This document shows positions 42,121-54,372 of a DNA stretch of 64,000 nt, in pieces. Source of the DNA: Sardina pilchardus (taxonomy: Eukaryota > Chordata > Actinopteri > Clupeiformes > Clupeidae); the NCBI RefSeq assembly GCF_963854185.1, contig NC_085000.1:24179046-24243045 (forward strand). Direction: 5' to 3'. The notes below the pieces were generated by a model. It did not search any database. It was given only the letters and a program-made list of their open reading frames with translations, and was not told the DNA's origin. Position 1 is the first letter of the stretch. Every line of letters starts with the position of its first letter. The translations under genes were made by a program, and so were the position numbers.

Positions 42121-43555
42121 ACATAGACACTCACACACACATTATTTCACTATCTACCTTTCCATGTCTTTCTCTGGTCTGCTGGTGAGCTGGACCCGTA
42201 CATTCTCATGTCAGGGAGTCTTCATCTAATCAAGGTAGTCTCTCAGTGGGGCTGCCCTATCGTTAGTGTATTCTCTCTCTATTACAGGCAAAGTGAAACA
42301 TCAAATCTGACCGGTAAAACATCCTCCATGATCAGTATGCTATTTATACTGATTCCGGAGACATACCTGTAACTAATCGATTTCCCATGCCAGATTCTTG
42401 TTCAGAATAGACCGTCTTTGTTGTTTTATGCAACATCTATCAAGACAAGACTTAGTTTAAGACAAAATAGCCTAATAAATGTTATCATGCTTCTGTGATT
42501 TAAACTAATGTCAAACTAATGTAACACAAGGACCTCATGATATTCATACCTGTCAAGAAAATCCCTCACGGAAGAGTGAATAGTCAAGTGTTAGCCAAGG
42601 TTATGGCCCTGTCTCCTTTCCCGCTCTGCTAGGCTAACTGTTGCTCATGCAAATATGCTAATAATCCAACGATCTGATTTGCCAGCTGCTTCAACGCTGT
42701 CAAATCACAGCTGTTGTCAAAATTTGTGACACCTACACCCTGCTTTCCATCTCCTTAGAAGAAAAAAAACAAAAAAAACAACACGAGTGCTTCCCAACTC
42801 TTGCTAACACTACCCTGACAGCAGGCTGCCTGACTCAGTGTCTTTCATTTGAAAGGAAACATCTGCCAAAGCAAGTTCTGCCCGTTCACTTTCGGATGAT
42901 AGGCTCACTGGAGCCTCTCCCTCCCTTTTATAGCTCACACAAAAACTCTGAGGAAGGATGCTCTGAGAATGTATAGGTGTACAAGTGCACCCACCAGGTC
43001 AAATACAATGGAAATTACAATATATATTACAACTGTTTCAAGTCATCCATCCATGTTGCCTTCCCCCTCGAAAAAGACATATCCACCTAATGTCTTTTTT
43101 TCTTTTTTTGCACTCCCAGACAGCATTATCTCATTGAGTTGTAATCACTGGCCAATACACAGGCTGGGTTGCCGTTTCTTGGCATTTTCCCGCTCCCCTG
43201 TACCCCCACTGCCACCGCTCTGCCAAACCTTCCCTCTCTTATCAGCGGCGCACAGCCCCCTGTGTCTGGCAAATCTGTGGCGGTTCAAATTGGGGGTACT
43301 GTCTTGCTCTTTGTGCTGGAGACTGATCACATCGCATGGATAAAGTGATTATGGAAATCCTGGGGTGGTGTTAAAATCAGCTTTTAGGGAGCTGGGGAGG
43401 AGAGTTGACATTGAGTCCTGAGAGAGATCTGGAGGGAGGCTGGGGAAGCTGTGGGGTTTGTCGGTGGAGACAGGGTGCTCGGAGGGGGGGGGTTGTTGGG
43501 GTATTGTGTCTGGTCCAGACAGGGTTATTTTTGTGTCGATGGAAACCTTTTGTGC
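42121..43555. other. intergenic, no gene seen
   Basis: No coding domain or mobile element was recognised. Frames of up to 124 codons lack any known motif. Confidence 0.45.
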
Positions 43556-43657
<102 letters not shown>

Positions 43658-46004
43658 ACCCTCTCCACACAGAGACAATCAAACAGAAAGGCCCTCGTCT
43701 TGTGGGATGGGGCTGTAGAAAGGAGAAGTGGAACCAGATCCCCTCCTGCCCCTATTGATTTCCGCGCTGTCGAGAGCTCGTGTCCATCAGTGGGGTTGCT
43801 AGGCGTCAGTCCCCCTGCTCCCCACAATGAAGTGAGTTAGTCAGCTGTGGGACTGACATTTTTAAATGGTGGCTGAGCAGTGTAAACCGACACTCAAAAA
43901 AACCCCACATGAGTCATATTCGACATTCAAAGGGCTAAATGGCAAGTGTGTCTTACGTTTGTTTACAATAGACAAGAGTGTGTGTTATTGCCTTCTGAAA
44001 TTTGAACCGAATTAATTTCCTTTCATCCTGTGATGAAATTTCATCTTGGTGTTGATGATGCTGTGATAGTGTTGTTTTGTTCAACTGTCCTCCAATCTGA
44101 CAACTTTGCTTAAAACCTTCACAGTCTTTTTCCTACCCATTAGCCAAAGCCAACATCTGTCTGTGTGTCAATATCACTGACAATCATCATGTAAGCACCA
44201 AATGTAGCAAACTTGTCTGACGTGGTGACACCACACTTGCTACCATTAAACGGTTGCCAGCCTACCTAACAGGCACTGATAGCGACCGCTGCTAACACGT
44301 GTGCTGATGATGGAGGTTAGAATGAACATGCTCATATTTCATAAAATAATCTCTATCATTATTTAATGCTGGAGAATTCAATATTCATGCCATGGATGAT
44401 AAATCGTCAAGATATTATCCTAATTGGTGAAGGTTTTGGGGGAATGGGCTTCAGAGCTGGGGGATTAGAGAAAGCAATTTTACCGCGCGCGCACACCAAT
44501 GCGTCTGTGCATGACACAGGGCCTGGCGTGGAGACAGATGAGCTGCACAGATGACATGTGTGGCACACAGAGTAACGAGCGAGCTATTAGCGTTAGCCAC
44601 AAACCTCCCAGTCCCCACACACCCTTTTCATTTTGGCATGGGCTCAGCAAAGCACAGTGCAGCAGCAGCCTACGTGAATTATATGGAAATGTCGGCGAAT
44701 CTGTCTTCAAAACAACAATGAGCTCTTTATAGCATTAAACCTCACATGCCTCCCCGAAATGTTGAGAACTGCAGAGTCTGGCATTTCGCGAGTGGCACAG
44801 TCATTTGTCCACTGACAGATGTTTGTGTTGGGAGCAGAGACTCTGGTTAGACACCAGAGACATGTTCCTATCAGCGTTCTCTCTGAGAAACAGGCGAGGC
44901 CAGGCCGAATGCTGTAGAAATCACTCTCATGTAAAATCAAGCCGTGCTCCTTTGTCTCCCGTGTGTCTTACCCAAATCTTTTTTGTTTATTCAAGTAATA
45001 CTAGACAATAAATCAGCTCACCCAGTGTGCCATGTAGCTGCCATTTATGTTCCCCAGGCAGTCTCTTCTATCCAGAGGAACTTCACTTTCTACCAAAAGT
45101 GAAGGCTGCCATTCTGTCAGCGCTCTGGCTTCCTGGGGCTTAACGACATTCACCATCCAGTTGACAACCAGGGGTGCAGACGTACACTCTAAGAAAAGCA
45201 TTCTAGAAAAAGATTATGTTTTGAATAGAATTTCCATCCATGGCCCATTTGATGGTAGAAATCTTAAAATGGCTAAAAGAACCCTAAAAATGTTTCTTCA
45301 AAGGACTCATCACAATACTCATCACAAAGGACTCATACAAGCAGAACCTTTAATGGACATACAGTATAAGTAGGTTGCCTCTTTTTGGGTGAGAAAGTGT
45401 ACTGTACATGCAATGAATGTCAAAATATTCCATCATCTTGGAATGGAAGTTGGGTGACTGTGGCACAGGAACAAACGGTGAAACAGCTTCCAGCAGGTTG
45501 GAGTTTCTGTCTGGAGATGACTTGAGCAACATCAACTGTAAATTCTTTCAAATCCCCACAGTGCTATCTCCTGGGGACCTCTTGGTGAAAGGCAGGAGTG
45601 ATTGATGCCTGTATATACATGTGGGAGGCACGAGCAGAGATGGTATTTTCATATTTCTCCCTCACGCTTCTCTCCTCCCATAAAGCATGAGAAATGTGGC
45701 CCTCGCTACAGCCACGTGCCGCGCAGCCCTTTCGCTCAGAGAAAATGGAGAACGTTAATACTTTTAAAAGAACAAGAATGAATTGCACTCTCAAATCAGT
45801 GTGCAAATGACAAATGAAGCTCCAGAAAAATATGAAAAGGGAGGAAAAAGCCTGAGAAGAACTGCAGCCGGGATGAACTGTGAAAGCGTGACCTATTCAA
45901 AGGGATAATTTGCAAAGATCTGTCATGTCTTGATGGAAACGCTAAGCACATTAATTTAAGACCCCCTCAATTTTTTTTCTCCAGTGTGGTTTAAAAAAAA
46001 GAGA

Positions 46005-46007
<3 letters not shown>
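43658..46007. other. intergenic, possible conserved non-coding DNA
   Basis: No gene was seen. Repeat-free AT-rich stretches (for example 44335-44440, with TTATTTAATGC and ATTCAATATTCATGCC) look like vertebrate non-coding elements, but conservation cannot be tested here. At 45188-45360 there is a probable old dispersed repeat with a small tandem (ACTCATCACAA). Confidence 0.35.

Positions 46008-46068
<61 letters not shown>
46008..46068. repeat. (GA)n microsatellite
   Basis: About 30 uninterrupted GA units. Confidence 0.98.
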
Positions 46069-46070
<2 letters not shown>

Positions 46071-48112
46071 AGGGGATTTGCCATAGCCTGGGATTAGGCG
46101 AGGGGAAGCCTTTGATGGTTTCAATTATTACTGAGAGTTTGCAAACGAAAAGGAGGGGGGTACATCAAAGAGCAGGGTGATTAGCTCGCCGCTAACTTCC
46201 ACGCGGGAGCGGGCTAATCTTTAAGGTGACACCAAACATCTTGTTGGCACTCCAATCCCAGATCCCGACGTGTCGGGGGCAGCGATGGCAGGTTAATTAA
46301 CCGAGTTACCTCCAGCTTCACTCGACGTCCACGCGGAGTGCAACGCAGGCTAAGCACTGACTCACCTTGACCCACCCAATCCACCCTCCTCCACCCTTCC
46401 TCCTCCTCCTCCTCCTCCTTGCTGACGTCTTCCGGGGTGCAGTATTTCTGAGGGCCCCCGTGGGCGAGTGAGGGTGTTACGTAAGCTTGGTGAGCGAGCG
46501 AGCGTGCGTTAGAATCCCAATGTTTACTGATGAGCTCATCATTCATGTGCTCTGTGGCGGTGAGCCGGGGAGGTGGACGCTGCTCCTCTAGATCACGCTG
46601 TGACTGCTGCAGCTGCGCTTTGCTTCTAATAAAGCTCTTTATGGGAAGGTGGTTCGCTCATGACTTTGGATCTTATCCTTTCTTTTTATCATTCGGAGCA
46701 AGGACATCGCGCAGAGTTTGGAGTCCCTGGACCATGTACAATGGCCCATTACAGCAGATATAACCACATTTATGGCGCAGACAGCTGTTAATCAGAGTGA
46801 CTTTCACTGCAGCCAAAAAGTGGCTATTCTTACTGGGTCCTCCTGAACCCGAGTCCTTCTGTTGACTACAGCACTGCTGCTCAGAGTCATGGGATTGCAA
46901 TACAGTTGTGAGGAAAGCGAGGTGCACCCCCCGGTGAATATCTTAACAGATAAATTAACATGTTAATACTGAAAACACACCTCTTCACATCCATACAATG
47001 CACATACAGTACATGCACCAAATATTCACATCTTGCCGTAATTTATCATGGGTTGTTTTTCAATCAAGGACGTTAGGCTACCTTAGGAGGGAGGTAATTC
47101 CCATCCAGTCACATCAGTCCAATCATATATCTTTAATCATTCTGAGCAGAGGACACCGTTCAGAATATGCAGTATGCAGTATAGGGCATAATGACATTCA
47201 TATTTCATAGATAGCTTTTACCCAGAGTGTCTCTCACTGTTGTCCATAAGAGCCTGTGATCACCGGTTTTGAACCTATGACCCTCACTTTTCCTAAGACT
47301 CTACTCCACAATATATGCCCTTAATTGAATCACTCTGTGTTCACTAGGCTATAGGAATGCCACAGAACCCACAGACATATGATATACTGCTAGGGTGTGT
47401 GGTGCATCATAAATCCCAATGGGATATTTCTAGTGTGGTGTACTTGCGTTTAGGAGTGGCAAATCTGTACACTCAAGTACAGCGTTGCCTATACACAATT
47501 ACAAGTCTGTATGGAACTCAGATAGTGCTTAGGACACTGTTTTGTTTGCTTGGTCGGATATGGTATTGATAAATAACCAGTGATTGGGAATGTTTTATCT
47601 GGACACACAAGAGTGCCCATACACACCCTCGCCTTATCCACCCTCGATACTCATCCCCCTACCCCTGCACGGTCTCCACAGCCAGCTTGGTGTTGTGCAT
47701 TTCTAACACGAACAAACCCACCTCTGCAGTCTTTAGAGTGACTCGGCTGTTACTGGAAGGTACATTAAGTTAGTATGAGGAGTTAATGATTTTTCTGCTG
47801 CCCTACAAAAGACATTAATTGATAAATGAGTACCATCTCCGCAGCAATTTAATCGTTTTGGCACGGTGCTTATTGGAGCATAAATATAGTCAATGGTATT
47901 TATCATTCAGTACTAAAATGATAAAATGATCCATCACGGGAAGCCCTTACACTACCAAATTATTCAAAATGAAAATCTGAATGCTGTGCAGTATAACCTC
48001 CAAATGTTCCCTCTTCGCTGTCTTTCTATAGCTCTCTCTTGCTCTCTCCTGCTCTCAGAATACATTTCGGGCTATGGCATGAAGCGAGGCTGTGGATCTC
48101 TTCATTGGGTCA
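46069..48112. other. intergenic, no gene seen
   Basis: CG-containing unique sequence lies at 46170-46350, with a (CCT)n run at about 46399-46421. AT-rich unique sequence with ATTAAT/TTTAATCG homeodomain-like words lies at 47780-47910. Confidence 0.4.
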
Positions 48113-48134
48113 CAAACACACACACACACACACA

Positions 48135-48178
<44 letters not shown>

Positions 48179-48252
48179 CACACACAGACACACAGACACA
48201 CACACACACACCTACACACAGACACACACAGACACACACAGACACACACACA

Positions 48253-48312
<60 letters not shown>

Positions 48313-48386
48313 CACGCACACACACACACACACACACACGCACACACACACACACGCACGCACACACACACACACACACACACACC
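48113..48386. repeat. (CA)n/(CACG)n microsatellite
   Basis: CA runs with a (GCAC)n block at 48135-48178 and CAGACA interruptions. Confidence 0.98.
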
Positions 48387-49176
48387 GCTCCTCCTGTGCC
48401 GAGTTATTTTGCGACTGGAGTTCAGTGGAGGGTGAAAATCAGGACAGGGCACTTCTGAGGCCTGACATTTGCCATTAAATGATGTAACGGGCAGTTCAAT
48501 CAGTCAGGGACAGCGGTGTGGGCAGACGCTCTGGCCGGGGCCCCGGCCATTCGGGACCGCTCCATTACCGCCTCAGTGGCTGCTCGCTTGCCGCTTTCCG
48601 AAAAAAAGCGCTCGTCGGAGCGCTTGTTTTCTCACACGTCGGAGGGCAGAGCTCATCGAAAGTTAACTCGTGTGACCCGTGAGTGTGTGGCCGTGGCTGT
48701 CTTAAAAGGTTGTAGGAGCGCGCAGACAGAAATGAGCATGGGGAAATGAGGCGGAAGGAATTACAGCATTTGGTCAGTCTGCGTAAACAGGCCTTGTCAT
48801 TGAGGGCCCTTGAGTGGCTGCGGCCTGTTGTACTCTTAGCTAAGCCACTGTTCTGTGAGCTAATGAAGCCTCATAAACAGCTCGGCGAAGGGCGCCGCTC
48901 GGAGAGAGAGCTCGTTGGTATGCACGCTCTGTCATTCGCTGTCTGAGAAGTCCCTCATGTCGAGAGGAGATGACAGGATCGCATTTTTGCTGCACGCCGA
49001 GGCAGACTGTGTGTACCCGAGCCAGTCTTAAACATACAGCGGAAAATGACCCACGATAATGCCACTCTATCACTTTGGTGCTGTGCAAGTGTATGCTCTA
49101 GGCATAAATCTAAAGCCAACACTCCAATCTAAAATCGAGCGGAGGCCGTTTTCTCATAAGACTTTATCACTGAAAA

Positions 49177-50240
49177 TAGTCCATGGGCCAGGACCCTAAA
49201 AATCACATATTGGTATCACCTGAGGTGGCAAAATCTATCAATGATGTTTGTAATCCTCCACGCCTGAGGAACATTATTTGGTATGATAACCCTCTCTAAG
49301 TGGTAGCTTAGTTGTATTTTTCCTAGCTTTTATACATGCACACAGTAAATTATACAATAGAAGCCTATGTACAGATGTGGGTGCCTCAAAGTCTGGAGGA
49401 AGGTGGGACATGTCTTAATCCATGTTATATCACATGTAGATGCCATAGGCTTTTAGAAAATATATAGTTTAGATGGATTATATAGCTTTTCATGAATCAC
49501 ATAGGCTAAAATGTATCCGTCGTACACTTTTTCACCTACATAATATTGGATTAGATAGAGGCAAAGGACTGAAAGTGGGTGGGTCAAATCCCAACTCTTG
49601 CTATATCACATCTAGAGAGTATGGGTTTTTAGAAAATGTATGGGTTAGCTGAATATACTTTACACAGCTATTTTAGACCCATAACCAATAGCTGTCCATT
49701 GAAAATCAATGCATTTCAATGTAATGCAAAATACATTACAGCTAGGGTATAGTGATATGGAGGAAGTTGGGAGATATCTCAATGCACATTTTTATCACAT
49801 CTAGAGTATATAGACATCTCAGAAAAAATATATTTTAGGGTAATTAACCTGTTTTCTTTAATGATACCAGAACTATAATGATCGTATATGCCATGATATT
49901 TCAATTCGAAAGAGAGTGCATGTAGGTCCTACATAAGTATTGGGCCTAAATTCTGCTGTGTTGGTGTTAGCTGGGTCAGTGTGTGGAAGCAGTACAGTTA
50001 GGCTACAGAACAACAATGGCTGTTCTGTCAAAAACAGATTACACCTTTTTACCTTTATACTTTGTTGTACAAATAGGGCATAAGGTGAGTCCTGTTTATT
50101 TTTATTTGCGCTATGACTCAGATGTGTGAGAAAGAGTAAGGATATGACCAATGACTAGGCTACTTGTGAAAGACTAATAACCCAACCGGCCCAAGTAAGG
50201 TACTAACATCATTATCAAGTAATGATGTCTGCTGTAAACC
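49177..50240. repeat. left arm of a giant imperfect palindrome
   Basis: From GTCCATGGGCCAG to TAATGATGTCTGCTGTAAAC it is the imperfect inverse of 53455-54372. It includes three degenerate direct units about 180-190 bp apart, each with TATCACAT(G/C)TAGA then a (T)AGAAAATATAT-like word (near 49427, 49605 and 49794). Confidence 0.85.
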
Positions 50241-50362
50241 GTACTCAATAGATGTAGCCAGTTTAAGCTGTAGACTTCCAATTTGTGCATGAACAATAGA
50301 AAGGACAAAAATAATATTCAGAGATGTAGCCTATGTATGAGAGAGCAGTTTCAGTTATACAG

Positions 50363-50394
<32 letters not shown>

Positions 50395-51955
50395 TTACTA
50401 CTAATAATAATAACTTGGATTTATATAGCTCCTTTCATGGTACCCAAGGTTGCTTAAAAATTTGGGAGAGGGGTTAAGGGTCAAAGGACTTAATAAATGT
50501 AAATAAGTGTTTTCAGGTGCTTTTTGAATATGGGCAGGGACGGGGCAGAACAGACATGGAGTGGTAGAGTATTCCAGAGTGTGCGAGCATTGACAGAGAA
50601 AGCCCTGTCCCCAAAAGTCCGCAACCTGGTGTGGGGGGTGGCCAGCAGGTCCTTGTTAGAGGACCGCAGGGAACGTGACTGATTGTAGGGGATGGGGTGC
50701 AGGAGATCTGTGAGGTGAGAGTCCATGGAGAGATTTATATGTGAGCAGGAGGATCTTGTAGGCAGTGCGTGACTTGACTGGCAACCAATGGAGCTGTTGG
50801 AGGATGGGAGTGATATGCTGCCAGGGCTTTGTGTGGGTTAGAACCCTGGCAGCTGAGTTCTGGACATACTGGTGTCTGCTAAGGGCCTTGGTGGGCAGTC
50901 TAGACAGGACACCATTGCAGTAGTCCAGGCGGGAGGTGATGAAGGCATGGATGTCTCTGTTACTGAATGTGTGAGCGAAAGCCGGAGTGAGATGCTTCTG
51001 AGGTGGTAGAAGAACTTGGCGACATTGTTCATGTGGGACCCGAAGGAGAGTGTGGAGTAGGATAACACAGGTTGTGCTCCTCGGTAGATGGGGAAGTGTA
51101 GCAGCCATCCACGACCATGGCCAGGTCTCCAATTTTTCTGAGCAGTGGTGCAGGGGCCACCACCATAACCTCTGTCTTATTACTGTTGAGTTTGAGTAGG
51201 TTTGTGGTCATCCATGATTTGAGTTCCCACAGGCAGTTGACAAGTTGTGTGGGTGGGAGATGGGAGGAGGGGTTTGTGCTGATATAAAGTTGAGTGTCAT
51301 CGGCATAGGAGTGGAAGATGAGTCCATGTTTACGGATAATATGACCTAGGGGTAACATGTAAATGGTGAACAGCAGAGGACCAAGCACAGAGCCCTGGGG
51401 TATGCCATGGTTGATGGCCATTTAGTAGGAGCCATTGAGTGATTAATTGTGTCCGGCCGGTGAACCAGGGCAGTGTTGTGCCACTAAGGCTGATGAGCTC
51501 AGAAAAGCAATGGAGAAGGATGGGAAACTGTGTCAAAAGCTGCAGAAAAGTCAAGGAGGATGAGGATGGTGTCGGCAGCATCAGTAATGGTGGATCCTGA
51601 AATCAGATTGGAGAGGTTCAAAGACCTCATGGTGGGACAAGTGATGTTGAAGCTGGGCAACCACTGCTCTTTCCAGGATACTGATGAAAGCGAGGTTGGA
51701 GATTGGACGATAGTTGTTGGGGTCATCAGGGTCTGAGCCTGGCATCTTGAGAGTGGGGATGCCTGCTGCCATTTTGAAGCTGGATGGTACCACACCAGAG
51801 ACAAGAGATGCATTTATGATGTTTTCAACTGACGGAGAATGGGAAGACAGGCCTTGACCAGGGTGTTGGGCATTGGGTAAAGACTGCTGGTTGATGTCTT
51901 AGCTGAGGTGACCAGTTTTTCAACTTGGTCGGCATCCAGTGGAGAGAAGGCAGTT
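50363..51955 (-). pseudogene. L2-like LINE inserted in the palindrome
   Basis: On the minus strand from about 51813 come FDTVSH (catalytic-region FDTV), GIPQGSVLGPLLFTIYM, FHSYADDTQLYISTNPSS and LLKLNSNKTEVMVVAP, then the thumb region. It ends in a 3' tail (AGCTATATAAATCCAAG) and an (AGT/TTA)n microsatellite at 50363-50412. Frameshifts near 50830, 51040, 51380 and 51520 show that it is dead. It separates two parts of the palindrome's left arm. Confidence 0.8.
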
Positions 51956-52066
51956 CGTAACTGAATTTATTTGAATTTGGAAGTTTGACTGGCAGAATAC
52001 TGATGATGCAGTCAAGCCACAGTATTGCTCTCTCTCTCTTCCTCACATACACAAAACATGTTCTCT
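51956..52066. repeat. inner part of the palindrome's left arm
   Basis: GAATTTATTTGAATTTGGAA through GGCAGAATACTGATGATG to CTTCCTCACATA is the inverse of 53300-53410, so the arm continues beyond the inserted LINE. Confidence 0.8.
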
Positions 52067-52079
52067 CATTTGTAAATGT

Positions 52080-52860
52080 TGGGAATTCAGGAATGGCTGA
52101 ACTAAATTTGGTGTATGAGGATTTCCTAATTTCTTCATATTTTGTGAATTCTGTTTATATGACCCCTAAAGTGCAGTGTGGGCACAATCTTTCCTCTCTG
52201 GCCAGCCAGGTTTGCCTGCGTCTGCCTTTTTCTATGGCAAGATTGTGTTCACTGAGTCTGTACATTGTCAATGTTTTCCTGAGTTTAGGGTCTTTTACTG
52301 TGCTCAGGTAAGTAGCTGTTGTATATTCATGTTTGAGGGCCAAATAGCATTGTAATTTGGATTGTGTTTTGGTGACTTCTTTCCAATATGTAATGTATTC
52401 TTCCTTTTCAGTGTTTATAATTTGGTTGGGTCCAATTTTTCTGACAATAAAGTTGTCCTGAGACTGAGTGATGTTGGTTGGAGTTATGTCACAGAGTCTA
52501 TACAAGTTGGCTTAGTGCACTCTTTTCTATATTTTGTTCTTGGCATTTCAGGGCTAAATAGTGGAGTGAAAGGGGGTTGCTAATTTCCAAATATTGCCCA
52601 AATGTAAGGGCTCTTTTCTGAATAGTAATAATAAGTGGGTACTGACCTAATTCTGCCCTGCATGCATTGTTTGGAGATTTCCTCTGTACTCGGAGGATGC
52701 TTTTACAGAACTCTGCATGCAGGGCTTCAGTTGGGTGTTTGTCTACTTTGGGAAATTCATTGTGTGTTACTGGACCCCACACCTCAGAACCATATAGTGC
52801 GATTGGTGCAATTATGCTTTGGAAAAAATGTATCCAAATTCTAATTGATAGCTCTAGTGT
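52080..52860 (-). pseudogene. LINE ORF2 C-terminal fragment in the palindrome's centre
   Basis: Two minus-strand frames (52782-52498 and 52505-52155) read on from one to the other. They include VQRKSPNNACRAELGQYPL, and near the end TWLAREERLCPHC, a Cys motif as found at the C-terminal end of some LINE ORF2 proteins. A frame change joins them. It is of a different type from the L2-like copy beside it. Confidence 0.6.
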
Positions 52861-52974
52861 AGTTGATCATTTGATAGCGTTTCTCTCCCTCACATGCACA
52901 CACACGCTCACTCACTCGCTCACTCACTCACTCACACACACGACACACACATACAAAACACACTTCACATAGTC

Positions 52975-53105
52975 CCTCTCTCTGTGTCTTCTCTATTCTG
53001 GGATGTACAGTACAACAATCTGCAATATTCCCTCTCCCTCTCTCTATGTCTTCTCTATTCTTGGATGTACAGTACAACAATCTGCAACCTGAAAGCAACA
53101 GAGAA
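52975..53105. repeat. tandem pair of about 65-70 bp
   Basis: TCTTCTCTATTCTGGGATGT then ACAGTACAACAATCTGCAA occurs twice, near 52987 and 53049, with small differences. Confidence 0.85.
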
Positions 53106-53299
53106 TCAATGATGTGCTGAAATGAGGCCTTTTCTTACTCAGCAACAGTGTATGTGTGTGTGAGTGAGAGAGAGAAAGAGAGAGAGACAGAGGGAATACT
53201 GTATGTGAAGTGTGTTTTGTGTGTGTCTGTGTAAGAGAGAGAGAGAGTGTGTGTGTGAAGGAGAGAATGTGTTTGTATATATGAAGTATGTGTGAGTAT

Positions 53300-54372
53300 A
53301 TGTGAGGAAGAGAGAAAGAGAGTGAGAGTGCAATACTGTGGCTTGCGCTGTGGATTTGACTGTTCATCATCAGTATTCTGCCACTGTAAATTCCAAATTC
53401 AAATAAATTCACTTACCAACTGAAGTATGGTAGGCTAGTAGCCTACTTTTACAGTTTACAGCAGGCATCATTGCTTGATAATGATGTTAGGACCTTACTT
53501 GGGCCGGTTGGGTTATTATGTCTAGTCTTTCAGTAGTAGTCTAGTAGCCTAGTCATTGGTCATATCCTTACTCATTCTCACACATTTGAGTCATAACGCA
53601 AATAAAAAACTGAATTTAGGCCCAATAGTTATGCAGGATCTACATGAATTGAAATATCATGGCATATCCGATCATTATAGTTCTGGTATCATTAAAGAAA
53701 ACAGGTTAATTACCCTAAAACATTTTTTCTGAGATGTCTATATACTCTAGATGTGATAAAAATGTGCATTGAGATATCTCCCAACTTCCTCCATATCACT
53801 ATACGCTAGCTGTAATGTATTTTGCATTACATTGAAATGCATTGATTTTCAATGGACAGCTATTGATGTGGGTCTAAAGTAGCTGTGTAAAGTGTATTCA
53901 GCTATCTAACCCATACATTTTCTAAAAGCCCATACTCTCTAGATGTGATATAGCAAGAGTTGGGATTTGACCCACCCACTTTCAGTCCTTTGCATCAATC
54001 TAATCCTATATTATGTAGGTGAAAAAGTGTACGACGGATACATTTTAGCCTATGTGATTCATGAAAAGCTATATAATCCATCTAAACTATATATTTTCTA
54101 AAAGCCTATGGCATCTACATGTGATATAACATGGATTAAGACATATCCCATCATCCCACACACTTGTATACACCTATACCTACACATAGGCGTGTATTGT
54201 GAATTGTACTGGGTATGGGTATAAATGCCAGTAAAAATACAACTAAGCTACCACTTAGAAAAGGTTATCATACCAAAACATATCTCTCAGACATAGAGGA
54301 TTAAGAAAATCATTGCTAGATTTTGCCACCTTTGGTGAGCCCAACTTCTGCTCTGGCCCATGGACTAAAAGC
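53300..54372. repeat. right arm of the giant palindrome
   Basis: This is the imperfect inverse of 51956-52066 followed by 49177-50240. Its border near 54372 (GGCCCATGGAC) matches the start of the left arm. Confidence 0.85.

Noticed and set aside
42468..42633. Sixth TAGCCT...AGGCTA insertion
   Set aside because: The ends are inverted, but the flanking 9-mers do not match at all.
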